This document shows positions 41,726-51,931 of a DNA stretch of 64,000 nt, in pieces. The translations under genes and the position numbers were made by a program. Every line of letters begins with the position of its first letter. The first letter of the stretch is position 1. Below the pieces are notes generated by a model. The model ran no database searches, was not told the origin of the DNA, and saw only the letters and a list, made by a program, of their open reading frames with translations. The DNA lies in the NCBI RefSeq assembly GCF_011058255.1, contig NZ_JAALFH010000016.1, positions 18,353 to 82,352 of the forward strand, in the 5' to 3' direction. The stretch is from Thioalkalivibrio sp. XN8. Its GTDB lineage: Bacteria > Pseudomonadota > Gammaproteobacteria > Steroidobacterales > XN24.

Positions 41726-43186
41726 TCAGACCGCGACGAAGCGGTCGACGTGGCCGCGCGGCTGCGCGGCCGTCAGCAGCGACACCGCCAGCAGCACGGG
41801 GAGGTGGACCGCCAGGCCGAGCAGGCCCTCGTGCAGGTCCCATGGCCGCAGCGCCGGGTTGAAGAAGAACCACAGGGTCGCCAGCCCGCCCGCCACCAGC
41901 CCGGCCAGCGCCCCGGCCGTGGTTGCCCGCCGCCAGAACAGCGCCGCCAGCACGGTCGGCGCCAGCTGCACGATCACGCCGTAGGACGTCAGCAACAGCA
42001 GCACCAGCGACATGCCCTCGGTGACGGCGAAGCCGTAGGCGACGATCCCCGCCAGCAGCACGCCGATGCGGATCAGCCGGCGCTGGAGCTGGTCGTCCAT
42101 GGGCAGGAAGGGCTTGACGCCGTCCTCCACGGCCACCGACGCCGTGGCATGCAGCACGGCGTCGCCGGTCGACATCGAGGCCGACAGCGCGCCGGCGCAG
42201 AACAGGCCGACCACCAGCAGCGGCAGCTGCACGTCGAGAATGAGCTGCGGCAGGATGAAGTCCGGCTGCTCGAGTCCCGGCAGGTAGAGCACGCCGGCGA
42301 AACCGATGAGCATGACCGGCACCAGGAACAGCTGGAAGGTCGGGAACAGCACCACCGTGCGGCGGAGGATGCGGTCGTCGCGCGCCGTGAAGGCCTTCAT
42401 GAACAGGTGCGGCCACAGCGTCAGGCCGATGGCGCTGACCAGGATGGCGCTGCTGTAGCCGCCCCAGCTCCAGGGCGCGCCGCTGCCGGTGAGGCCGGGC
42501 AGTTCGAGCAACTCGGGCCGCTCGAGCAGGATGCCCTCGAACATCGGGCCGATGCCGCCATGCAGCGCATGGGGCAGGTACAGCCCCAGCGACCAGGCAA
42601 TCACCAGCATGAAGATGCCCTGGAAAGTGTTGGTCCAGCCGACGCCGGTGACGCCGCTCACCAGCACGTAGGTCAGCACGATGCCATAGGCCAGCGCCGC
42701 GCCGGCCCACAGGGGGACATGGCCCTCCGTCACCACCTCGATGACGATGCCCGCGCCGCGGATCTGCAGCGTGATATAGGGCAGCAGCGCGATCACGCTG
42801 AGGCTGGCGACCAACAGGGACAGGAAGCGCGACGGGAAGCGCCCGGTGAGGAACTGCGCCTGGGTGACGTAGCCCAGCCGCCGGCCGATGCGCGCCACCC
42901 GCGGGCCGATGAAATACCAGGGCGCGATGCCCAGCACCCCGTAGGCCAGGATGTAGAAGACGGCCGCCCCGCGCGAGTAGGCCCAGCCGGGCCCGCCGAG
43001 AAAGGCGAAGGCGGAGAACACGGTGGCGCCGGTGATGAAGTACATCACCAGCAGGCCGAAGTCGCGATCGCCGGCGACGAAGCCGGTGACGGTACGGGAG
43101 CTGCGCCGGCCGGCGCGGAGCCCGATCCACAGCGTCACCCCGAGGTAGGCAGCGACGATCAGCGCGACCCAGTGCCAGCGCTCCAT
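41726..43186 (-). CDS. sodium:solute symporter (SSS family)
   Basis: 486 residues with about 13 transmembrane helices. FFITGATVFSAFAFLGGPGWAYSRG near the N-terminus resembles the Na-binding helix 1-2 region, and AGALSASMSTGDAVLHATASVAVED is the conserved helix 8 loop with the serine residues of the second Na ligand set. The substrate is not identifiable; it is unlike PutP in the periplasmic gate. It starts at ATG 43186, overlapping the stop of a small membrane protein by 1 base (TGATG), the usual pairing of such symporters. Confidence 0.9.
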   Translation of the reverse strand: MERWHWVALIVAAYLGVTLWIGLRAGRRSSRTVTGFVAGDRDFGLLVMYFITGATVFSAFAFLGGPGWAYSRGAAVFYILAYGVLGIAPWYFIGPRVARIGRRLGYVTQAQFLTGRFPSRFLSLLVASLSVIALLPYITLQIRGAGIVIEVVTEGHVPLWAGAALAYGIVLTYVLVSGVTGVGWTNTFQGIFMLVIAWSLGLYLPHALHGGIGPMFEGILLERPELLELPGLTGSGAPWSWGGYSSAILVSAIGLTLWPHLFMKAFTARDDRILRRTVVLFPTFQLFLVPVMLIGFAGVLYLPGLEQPDFILPQLILDVQLPLLVVGLFCAGALSASMSTGDAVLHATASVAVEDGVKPFLPMDDQLQRRLIRIGVLLAGIVAYGFAVTEGMSLVLLLLTSYGVIVQLAPTVLAALFWRRATTAGALAGLVAGGLATLWFFFNPALRPWDLHEGLLGLAVHLPVLLAVSLLTAAQPRGHVDRFVAV

Positions 43187-43398
43187 CAGTCGTCTCCCGC
43201 GCGGCTCTCGAAATGGTCCAGCACCAGCAGCGCGGCCAGGCCGATGAGGATCCAGAGGATGTACCAGGCCAGGGCGCGCGGCAGGCCGAAGACCAGCGGG
43301 CCCGGCTCAGCGACCAGCAGGGCGCCGGGCCAGGTGACCGCCAGCGCGAACAGCACGAAGACCGCGGCGACAGCGAGGCGGACCCGGGACAGGCGCAC
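43186..43398 (-). CDS. small membrane protein preceding SSS symporter (DUF3311-like)
   Basis: 70 residues with two transmembrane helices (about residues 9-28 and 41-60), separated by EPGPLVFGLPRALAWY, ending HFESRAGDD. Its size, PLVFGLP...WYILWI motif and place directly ahead of an SSS symporter match the DUF3311/YhdT-like partners. Start is GTG at 43398, 8 bases after the ABC ATPase stop, so it is in the oligopeptide operon's transcript. Function unknown; likely an accessory subunit of the symporter. Confidence 0.75.
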   Translation of the reverse strand: MRLSRVRLAVAAVFVLFALAVTWPGALLVAEPGPLVFGLPRALAWYILWILIGLAALLVLDHFESRAGDD

Positions 43399-43406
43399 GG
43401 CCGGCT

Positions 43407-45280
<1,874 letters not shown>

Positions 45281-45281
<1 letters not shown>

Positions 45282-46174
45282 CAGCGGTCCTTCGGGTCGA
45301 GCGCGTCGCGCAGGCCGTCGCCGACGAAGTTGAAGCAGAACAGCGTCAGCGCCAGGAAGGTCGCAGGGAACACCAGCATCCAAGGCGCCGTGCCCATCTC
45401 CTGCGCCCCCTCGTTCACCAGCGCGCCCCAGGAAGTCATCGGCTCCTGCACGCCGAGGCCGAGGAAGCTCAGGAAGCTCTCCACCAGGATCACCTGGGGG
45501 ATGGTGAGGGTGACGTACACCACCACCACGCCGAGCAGGTTGGGCACGATGTGGCGGCGGATGATGTTGAAGGAGGCCACGCCCTGCGCCTCCGCCGCCT
45601 CGATGAATTCCTTGTGCTTCAGCGACAGCGTCTGGCCGCGCACGATGCGGGCCATGTCGAGCCAGTTGATGGCCCCGATGGCGACGAAGATCAGCAATAT
45701 GTTCCGGCCGAAGAAGACCATCAGCAGGATGACGAAGAACATGAAGGGCATGGCGTAGAGGATGTCCACGATGCGCATCATGACGTGGTCGACGCGCCCG
45801 CCGAGATAGCCCGCCGTCGCGCCCCAGCTGATGCCGATCAGCAGGCTCACCAGCGTGGCCACCACCCCGATCAGCAACGAGATGCGCCCGCCGTGCAGCG
45901 TGCGCACGAACAGGTCGCGGCCCAGCGCGTCGGTGCCGAAATAGTGGCGGCTCTCCCAGTCAGGCCCGATGGAGACGTTGTCCCAGTCGGTCTGGGCGTA
46001 GTCCCAGGGCGACAGCCAGGGCCCGACCACCACCAGCACCGCCATGGTGAAGATCAGCGCCCCCGCCACCATCGCCGCGCGGTTGCGCCGCAGCACGTTC
46101 CAGGCATCCACCCACAGGCTGCGGCCCTTCACGGGCGCCGGAGTCGCCGCCATGCTTTCCGGCGCCGCGCTCAT
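45281..46174 (-). CDS. oppC: oligopeptide ABC transporter permease
   Basis: 297 residues with six transmembrane helices. HYFGTDALGRDLFVRTLHGGRISLLIG is the family's periplasmic/helix-2 region, and EFIEAAEAQGVASFNIIRRHIVPN is the EAA loop that contacts the ATPase. ATG 46174 overlaps the oppB stop by 4 bases. Role: second inner-membrane subunit for oligopeptide import. Confidence 0.93.
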
Positions 46175-47094
46175 GCGTACTTCACCTTGGGGTCGAGCCA
46201 GGCATAGACCAGGTCGACCAGCAGGTTGAACAGGATGATCAGCGCGCCGTAGAACACCACCACGCCCATCACCAGCGTGTAGTCGCGGTTCAGCGCGCCC
46301 TGCACGAAATAACGCCCGAGGCCGGGCACGCCGAAGATCTGCTCGATCACCACCGAGCCGGTGATCACCGCGGCCGAGGCCGGGCCCAGGTAGGAGACGA
46401 CCGGCAGCAGCGCCGGCTTGAGGGCGTGGCGCAGGATGATGGTCCGTTCGGGCAGGCCCTGGGCGCGGGCGGTGCGGATGAAGTTGCTGCGCAGGACCTC
46501 GATCATGCTGCCGCGCGTCAGGCGGGAAATGTAGGCGATCTGCGGCAGCGCCAGCGAGATCACGGGCAGCACCAGGTAGCGCGGGCTGCCGTCGCCGATG
46601 CCGCCGGCGGGCAGCCAGCCGAGCGTGACCGCGAACAGCAGGATCAGGAGCGGCGCCATGACGAAGTTGGGGATGGAGATGCCGGTCATGGAGACCGCCA
46701 TCACGGCATGGTCGGTGCGCGAGTTCTGGCGCAGCGCCGCCATGGTCCCGGCCGTCACGCCGAGCAGCAGGGCGAGGATCATCGCCGAGCCGCCGAGCCT
46801 GAGCGACACGGGGAAGCCGGCCGCGATCAGCTCGGTGACGCTGTAGTCCTTGTACTGGAAGGACGGCCCGAAATCGCCGCGGGCGAGGTTCAGCAGGTAG
46901 CGGCCGAACTGCTGCACCAGCGGCTCGTCGAGATGGTAGGCGGCGCGCAGGTTGGCCTCGATCTCCGGCGGCAGCGCCTTCTCTGAATCGAAGGGTCCGC
47001 CGGGCGCCGCCCGGATCATGAAGAAGGCCAGCGCGACCAGGATCAGCAGGGTCGGAATGGCGCCCAGGAAGCGGCTCAGCGCGTACCGGATCAC
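46171..47094 (-). CDS. oppB: oligopeptide ABC transporter permease
   Basis: 307 residues, six transmembrane helices. N-terminal RYALSRFLGAIPTLLILVALAFFMIRAAPGGPFD is typical of OppB/DppB; the EAA loop is NFIRTARAQGLPERTIILRHALKPALLPVVSYLG (split). Starts with GTG at 47094, GGGGAGG 9 bases upstream. 46 bases after oppA. Confidence 0.93.
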   Translation of the reverse strand: MIRYALSRFLGAIPTLLILVALAFFMIRAAPGGPFDSEKALPPEIEANLRAAYHLDEPLVQQFGRYLLNLARGDFGPSFQYKDYSVTELIAAGFPVSLRLGGSAMILALLLGVTAGTMAALRQNSRTDHAVMAVSMTGISIPNFVMAPLLILLFAVTLGWLPAGGIGDGSPRYLVLPVISLALPQIAYISRLTRGSMIEVLRSNFIRTARAQGLPERTIILRHALKPALLPVVSYLGPASAAVITGSVVIEQIFGVPGLGRYFVQGALNRDYTLVMGVVVFYGALIILFNLLVDLVYAWLDPKVKYA

Positions 47095-47140
47095 GTCCGC
47101 CGCCCTCCCCGTTCCGCCCGCATGTCGCCGTCTTCTCGCA

Positions 47141-48793
47141 TCAGTGCTTGAGGATCTTCAGGTCCTTGGTCTGGACGTGGTCCAGGACATGCGGCCGGTA
47201 GTTGCCGACCCACGGCTTCACCAGCCGCTTGGTGACGTAGAAATATACCGGGATCACCGGCAGCTCCTCCAACACCAGCTGCTCCGCCTGGTGCATGAGC
47301 TGCGCCCGGCGCTCGAGGTCGATCTCGCGGGAGGCGGCCTCCAGCAGCGCATCGTAGCGCGGGTTGTTCCAGCCGGGATCGTTCAGGCCGCTCTCCGAGT
47401 GCAGGATCTCGAGGAAGTTGTAGGCGTCGTTGTAGTCGCCGATCCAGCCGGCGCGGAATACCTGGGTGTCCTGCTTGGTCCGGCGCGTCTCTAGATAGAC
47501 CTTCCACTCCTGGTTGACCAGCTCGGTCTCGATGCCGAGGGCGTCCTGCCACATCGACGCGATCGCCACCGCGATGGTGCGATGGTTCTCGTGCGTGTTG
47601 TAGAGGATCTGCACGGTGAGGGGCTCGTCCGGCGAGTAGCCGGCCTCCTCGTATAGCCGCCGCGCCTCCGCGAGCCGCTCCTCCTGGGTCCAGTCCGCCC
47701 ATTCGGGCACCACCTGCTCGTAGTAGGCTGCGGCCGGCACGTAGCCGTAGGCCGGGATCTCGCCCGCGTTCGTGACCTGGCGGGTCAGCAGCTCCCGGTC
47801 GATGGCAAGGTTCAGGGCGCGGCGCAGGGCGACATTGTCCTGGAAGGGCGGGCGCGTCACGTTCAGGCCGAAATAGTAGATGCCGAGGTACTCGCTGATC
47901 CGGATGTCGTCGGCGAGATTCTCGCGCAGCCAGGCCAGCTGCCGGAAGGGCAGCTCGTAGGTCATGTCGAGGGCGTCGGCCCGGTAGCGCTGCAGCTCGA
48001 TGGACTGGTTCTCGATCGGGTAGAACCAGACCTCCTCGATGGTGGTGTTCTCGTTGTCCCAGTAGTAGGGGTTGCGCTCCAGCACGATGTGGGACTGCAT
48101 CACCCAGTCCTTCAGCCGGTAGGCGCCGTTGGAGACCAGCCGGTCGGGCCGGGCCCAGCGGTCGCCGTACTTCTCCACCGTGCCACGGTGAACCGGGTAA
48201 CTCGCGGAGTGATTCAGCACGCCGAGGAAATACGGCGTCGGCGCCTCCAGGGTGACCTCCAGCGTCAGGTCGTCGATGGCCCGCACGCCCAGCGCCTCGG
48301 GCGGCAACTCGCCCGCGATGACTTTCTCGGCGTTGAGGATTGGCCGCAGCATGATGCTGTAGTTCGACAACGTGGCCGGGTCCACCGAGCGCCGCAGGCC
48401 GTAGGCGAAATCATGCGCCGTCACCGGGTCGCCGTTGGACCAGCGGCCGTTCGCGCGCATGCGGAAGGTATAGACCGTGCCGTCCGGGCTGATCTCCCAG
48501 GACTCCGCCGCGCCCGGCACCACGCCGAGTTCCGGGTCATCGATGGTGAGGCCCTCGTAGAGGTCGCGCTGCAGGTTCGACTCCGGCACGCCCTCGCTCT
48601 TGTGGGGATCGAGCGACTGCGGTTCGGCGCCGTTGCCCCGGTGCAGGACCTGGCGCTCCGCCAGCTCGGTGCCGGACGGGCCGCCGATCGGAGCATTGCC
48701 AGCCGCCTCGCGACCCGCGGGTCCGGCGTCGGTGCAACCGGCAAGCAGGACCAGCAGGGCGGCCAGCGCGTACAGGAAAACGGCACGAAGCAT
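47141..48793 (-). CDS. oppA: oligopeptide-binding lipoprotein
   Basis: 550 residues. A lipoprotein signal ends at LLAGC (Cys 19 or so), so it is anchored rather than free. The mature protein has RGNGAEPQSLDPHKSEGVPESN, close to OppA, and DFAYGLRRSVDPAT, FGLNVTRPPFQDNVALRRALNLAIDRE and AGWIGDYNDAYNFLE, the core of solute-binding family 5. It binds oligopeptides for the permease encoded downstream. The operon order oppA-oppB-oppC-oppDF then continues into the small membrane protein, SSS symporter and methyltransferase-like genes. Confidence 0.95.
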   Translation of the reverse strand: MLRAVFLYALAALLVLLAGCTDAGPAGREAAGNAPIGGPSGTELAERQVLHRGNGAEPQSLDPHKSEGVPESNLQRDLYEGLTIDDPELGVVPGAAESWEISPDGTVYTFRMRANGRWSNGDPVTAHDFAYGLRRSVDPATLSNYSIMLRPILNAEKVIAGELPPEALGVRAIDDLTLEVTLEAPTPYFLGVLNHSASYPVHRGTVEKYGDRWARPDRLVSNGAYRLKDWVMQSHIVLERNPYYWDNENTTIEEVWFYPIENQSIELQRYRADALDMTYELPFRQLAWLRENLADDIRISEYLGIYYFGLNVTRPPFQDNVALRRALNLAIDRELLTRQVTNAGEIPAYGYVPAAAYYEQVVPEWADWTQEERLAEARRLYEEAGYSPDEPLTVQILYNTHENHRTIAVAIASMWQDALGIETELVNQEWKVYLETRRTKQDTQVFRAGWIGDYNDAYNFLEILHSESGLNDPGWNNPRYDALLEAASREIDLERRAQLMHQAEQLVLEELPVIPVYFYVTKRLVKPWVGNYRPHVLDHVQTKDLKILKH

Positions 48794-48952
48794 GAGTCAG
48801 CAAGCGTGGCCAAACGAACGGGGGAAGGTACCACAAAGGGGACACGAGGCGCGGATCATGCGTCCCTCAGAGAGTTTCCAAAGCTACGCCGACCGGTGCC
48901 CGCGGTTCCGGTCTGCCGATCAGGGCGGGTATTCAGTACGGAAGGGGACTTG

Positions 48953-48991
48953 CCCCCCCCCGATTCGACATATGGTAATTTCGGACCATAT
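48953..48991 (+). promoter_or_regulatory. C9 tract and ATATGGT palindrome upstream of unknown secreted genes
   Basis: The 287-base gap 48794-49080 separates oppA from a plus-strand pair. It holds a run of nine C (48953-48961) and a perfect 7-bp inverted repeat ATATGGT/ACCATAT (48970-48976, 48985-48991) with an 8-base centre, about 90 bases before ATG 49081. TTGCCC at 48950 and TATGGT at 48971 would form a poor promoter with a 15-base spacer made mostly of the C run. The palindrome looks like an operator. No tRNA-end repeat or phage site was seen. Confidence 0.3.
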
Positions 48992-49080
48992 CCGGTACTC
49001 GAGATCTGCCGCTGTCCCTCAGCAAGCAGGTCAATCGTCGCAACCTCGAAGTCGGTGCCGATTCGGCCAGGGAGGCAAGA

Positions 49081-49467
49081 ATGTTGGGAAGAGCTACATT
49101 GATACTGATCGCGACCATTGCCTGGTGCAACTTCGCGATGGCCTCCGGGCATGAGGACGTCAACAGCTTCATCGACGAGGGCGATGCCAAAGGTTTCCAT
49201 ACTTATTGGAACACGAAGCCGGATGGCGAAGGCGGATGGAAGTACGCCGCTGGTTGGATGGATTCATCGGGGCTGGCAGTTGAGGAACAAGAGTTCTTTT
49301 CTGACGGTCGGATCGATAGTGCCGAGGGCGGGACACCGACAGGTGGACCTCAGGAGTTTCATGACTGGGCGAGTGGGCACGGCTTCTCCACCGGATCCGG
49401 CACCTGGGGGGCACTAGGTCAGCCGTGCGGTATCTTCCACGTGTGTGACGATACGGATGTATATTGA
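49081..49467 (+). CDS. unrecognised secreted protein
   Basis: 128 residues; no family recognised. A signal peptide is clear (MLGRATLILIATIAWCNFAMA, cleavage near residue 21). The mature part is acidic, rich in Gly and Asp and in aromatics (FHTYWNTKPDG, GGWKYAAGWMD, FHDWASGHG), and ends with two cysteines (QPCGIFHVCDDTDVY) that could form a disulfide. GGGAGGC upstream of ATG 49081 is a fair ribosome site. Base composition is lower in G+C than the flanking genes (one 60-base line counted at about 57%), and codon choice is less biased, hinting at transfer. Overlaps or abuts the next gene. Confidence 0.6.
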   Translation: MLGRATLILIATIAWCNFAMASGHEDVNSFIDEGDAKGFHTYWNTKPDGEGGWKYAAGWMDSSGLAVEEQEFFSDGRIDSAEGGTPTGGPQEFHDWASGHGFSTGSGTWGALGQPCGIFHVCDDTDVY

Positions 49468-49469
49468 GA

Positions 49470-50261
49470 ATGTCCTATAGGCTGCTAGGTTCTTCGATTG
49501 TCGTCGTAATCGCCGTAGCGTTTTGCGCCTATGCAGTCCACGTCGGCGATGCCGGGATCTCAGACACGATTCCGCCCCAGGGACCCGGAGAGGCAAATCT
49601 GGCGATCGCGCCTGAGATGCCTGAGGAACCGGTTTCCAATGTCAATCCACACCCGCGGCCGGATCCGTCCCATAGTCCGGCAGTAATGGCGGACCGCGAT
49701 TCCCCGCCACAGCCGAACGTGGAGTCTGCCGACTTGCCCGAAGATTCGCCTCATCCCGACCGTGACCCAGTACATCAGGCGGGCGATCCCATCGAGCACC
49801 TGCTTCATAGCGCCGTTCGCCACCGGCGCGGCGGGGCGGGACATGATTTGCTTCGGTTCATTCTAGAGGAGGACATCCGCGAGTTCGGCCTGGACGTCGA
49901 GGCGGCAGAGTCTTTCGAACAGGCGATCCTGACAGTCGCCACCGCCAAGGGGATACCTCCCGGTGATGGTTCCGGCATTTCCGACATCGTCTGCACGGTG
50001 TCGCTCTGTACCTTTGTCGCGGAACCATTGGGCACCTACAACATGATACGACACTCCCCCGAGTGGTTCGCGATGGAGAAAGAAGGTCCGGTACCAGGAA
50101 TTCGATCGATGCTGGAACCGTCGCAGCAACTGCGGGCGGCGCACACGTGGATCAGGTTCGGAATCCGATCCAGCGGTGGCAAGGCTCAGGTCTACTATTA
50201 CCGGCCAGGAATCATCGAGCACCACCGAGAGCTGCTCGAAGCGGTGGTCGCCGAACCGTAG
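49470..50261 (+). CDS. unrecognised membrane-anchored protein with proline-rich linker
   Basis: 263 residues. ATG at 49470 lies 2 bases after the previous stop; a TTG at 49464 would overlap it. One N-terminal hydrophobic helix (about residues 8-26) is followed by a long Pro/Asp/His-rich linker (about 30-105) and a C-terminal domain with FILEEDIREFGLDVEAAESFEQAIL split into two helices. A cysteine pair CTVSLC follows, and the end is IEHHRELLEAVV. The C....C pair in a secreted domain resembles many small xanthomonad periplasmic proteins but I cannot assign a family. Likely a type II membrane or uncleaved secreted protein facing the periplasm. Pairs with the gene before it. Confidence 0.6.
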   Translation: MSYRLLGSSIVVVIAVAFCAYAVHVGDAGISDTIPPQGPGEANLAIAPEMPEEPVSNVNPHPRPDPSHSPAVMADRDSPPQPNVESADLPEDSPHPDRDPVHQAGDPIEHLLHSAVRHRRGGAGHDLLRFILEEDIREFGLDVEAAESFEQAILTVATAKGIPPGDGSGISDIVCTVSLCTFVAEPLGTYNMIRHSPEWFAMEKEGPVPGIRSMLEPSQQLRAAHTWIRFGIRSSGGKAQVYYYRPGIIEHHRELLEAVVAEP

Positions 50262-50293
50262 CCAGGTATCGCTCCACGCGCGGGCTAGGTGAA

Positions 50294-50369
50294 TGGTGCC
50301 GGAGAGAGGAATCGAACCTCCGACCTACTGATTACGAATCAGTTGCTCTGCCGACTGAGCTACCCCGGC
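50294..50369 (-). tRNA. tRNA-Thr (anticodon CGU)
   Basis: 76 nt with encoded CCA. Acceptor stem GCCGGGG/CTCCGGC (one G-U), D stem GCTC/GAGC, anticodon stem ACTGA/TCAGT with loop TTCGTAA (anticodon CGT, reads ACG), T stem GGAGG/CCTCT with TTCGATT loop, discriminator A. Single tRNA gene between the unknown pair and the Fur-family gene. Confidence 0.95.
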
Positions 50370-50437
50370 ACTGGGGTCTTCGCGAGGCGGCGAAGTATAG
50401 GAGATGGCCGCCGGAGCGGCAATGCCGGCGGGCCGGC

Positions 50438-50845
50438 TCAGCTCCGGTTGCGGACCCGGATAATCACGTCCACGCCTTCGCACTCCGTCCCTGCCGGGGC
50501 GTTGGGCACGCCGGCGAAGGACACCGCTTCCTCGGGGATATCGATCATCTCGCCGGTATCCATGTTGTAGAAGTGGTGATGGTCGTGCGTGGTCGAGTCG
50601 TAGTAGACGCGGTCGCGGTCGACGACCAGCTCGCGCAGCAGGCCGCAGTCCACGAACAGGTTGAGGGTGTTGTAGACGGTCGCCTTGGAGACCCGGATGC
50701 CCCGCGCGCGCGCCTGCTGCAACAGCTGCTCGGCGGAGACGTGCTGGGCGCGCGCGAACACCAGCTCGGCGAGCTTGAGTCGCTGCGTCGTCGGCTTGGC
50801 GCCGTGGCGGGCCAGCAGGGTGGCGATTTCTTCCTGTGTATTCAT
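50438..50845 (-). CDS. Fur-family regulator, Irr-like
   Basis: 135 residues. Winged helix KPTTQRLKLAELVF, then HVSAEQLLQQARARGIRVSKATVYNTLNLFVDCGLL (split) is the Fur DNA-binding domain. Residues 83-93 read DSTTHDHHHFY; a triple-His segment at this place is a feature of Irr, the haem-responsive branch. The structural-zinc CxxC pairs of Fur are absent (only C67 and C122). So it is probably an Irr/Fur branch regulator of iron genes. ATG at 50845 is preferred since the ATG at 50875 sits inside a TATAAT box. Confidence 0.85.
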   Translation of the reverse strand: MNTQEEIATLLARHGAKPTTQRLKLAELVFARAQHVSAEQLLQQARARGIRVSKATVYNTLNLFVDCGLLRELVVDRDRVYYDSTTHDHHHFYNMDTGEMIDIPEEAVSFAGVPNAPAGTECEGVDVIIRVRNRS

Positions 50846-50873
50846 AGACGTATCAACCCATTCGGACGGATGC

Positions 50874-50903
50874 ATTATAGGCGGCCCGGGCCGGCAGTGT
50901 CAC
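50874..50903 (-). promoter_or_regulatory. probable promoter of the Fur-family gene
   Basis: Minus strand: GTGACA (50898-50903), 18-base spacer, consensus TATAAT (50874-50879), about 30 bases ahead of the chosen start at 50845. A loose TCATA-GACG-TATCA repeat (about 50842-50855) overlaps the start and could be an autoregulatory site, but the match is weak. Confidence 0.55.
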
Positions 50904-51020
50904 CTGCCGCGGCCCCGGTCACTCTCGCCGGTCCGGATATCTGCTGCAAATCCCCATTTTCCCACCCTCCCCGCCGGGCCCGGCAGCCGGCAACCTGTGC
51001 AGCAAGGGAGGGAGGAACCC

Positions 51021-51527
51021 ATGTCGCGCCAGGAAGGCCTGACCCTGCTGGAACTCATGACGGCGCTGGCCATCATCGCCGTGCTGTCGGCGCTCGCGAT
51101 CCCGGCCATGGAAATGCTGCGGCTCAATGCCGGCCGCGCCGCCGCCATGGACGGCCTGCTCCGGGCCGCCTGGTTCGCGCGCAGCGAGGCCTTCCGCCAG
51201 GGGCGACCGGTAATGCTCTGCCCGGCCACCGCGGGCGGAGGCTGCGCTGCCGGCCGCGATGCCTGGGGCAACGGCTGGCTGGTGCTGCCGGTCGCGGCCG
51301 CCGGGCCGCCGCTGCGCCGGGGCGAGCCGGTGGCGGCGCCGGGCGCCGACATTCGCGCCAACCGGGCCGCCTTCGTGTTCGAGCCGGGCGAACGGCGGAG
51401 CACCAACGGCACGCTGGCCTGGTGCGACCGCCGGGGCGCGGCGGCCGCCCGGGCGCTGGTCATTGCGCCCACCGGGCGGCCCCGCATCGAGCGGGGCCCG
51501 GGTTCGCTGGAGTGCCCGCCAAGATGA
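51021..51527 (+). CDS. fimT: type IV minor pilin, FimT/GspH family
   Basis: 168 residues. Prepilin-like N-terminus: MSRQEGLTLLELMTALAIIAVLSALAIPAM, with cleavage after the Gly before LTLLELM and Glu at position +5 of the mature chain. C-terminal GspH-type domain with ARSEAFRQGRPVMLCPA and two further cysteines. Assembles at the pilus tip/initiation complex. ATG 51021 is preceded by GGAGGGAGG. First gene of a five-gene minor pilin run; it overlaps pilV by 4 bases. Confidence 0.9.
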   Translation: MSRQEGLTLLELMTALAIIAVLSALAIPAMEMLRLNAGRAAAMDGLLRAAWFARSEAFRQGRPVMLCPATAGGGCAAGRDAWGNGWLVLPVAAAGPPLRRGEPVAAPGADIRANRAAFVFEPGERRSTNGTLAWCDRRGAAAARALVIAPTGRPRIERGPGSLECPPR

Positions 51528-51931
51528 GCAACCAGGGCTTCGCCATGACCGAGGTGCTGGCGGCGCTGGCCGTGATCGGCGTCGTCGTCACCGGGAACCT
51601 CGGCCTCGCCCTGGGCGGGCTGGGCGCCACCCTCGAGGCCCGGCGCGGACAGCAGGCGGTCGCGCTGGCCGCCGACCTCGCCGGCCGCATCGGCGCCCTG
51701 CCGACCATCGACTGGACTGCGTTGCCGGCCGCCGGACCCTGCCCGGCGCCCTGCGCGCCCGAGCACGTGGCGGCCGCGGAGCTGGCGGCGTGGTCCCGGC
51801 AGCTCGCGGCGGCGCTGCCCGAGGCCGAAGCCGAACTGCAGCGGGCGGGGGCCGAGGCCCTGGTGCTGCAGCTGCGCTGGCGGGAGAACGACGGGGCCAC
51901 CCGGACGCTGCGCGTAGGAGTGCCGCTGTGA
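51524..51931 (+). CDS. pilV: type IV pilus modification protein PilV
   Basis: 135 residues. MSNQGFAMTEVLAALAVIGVVVTG is a prepilin signal: cleavage after Gly5, Glu at +5, then the hydrophobic helix. The family motif MTEVL/ALVV is clear and the remainder is short. ATG 51524 overlaps fimT by 4 bases. Minor pilin acting with FimT, PilW and PilX in pilus priming. Confidence 0.88.
   Translation: MSNQGFAMTEVLAALAVIGVVVTGNLGLALGGLGATLEARRGQQAVALAADLAGRIGALPTIDWTALPAAGPCPAPCAPEHVAAAELAAWSRQLAAALPEAEAELQRAGAEALVLQLRWRENDGATRTLRVGVPL

Noticed and set aside
50294..50340. tRNA-Thr 3' end as an integration site for the 48900-50261 patch
   Set aside because: I found no repeat of the tRNA 3' end on the far side and no integrase.
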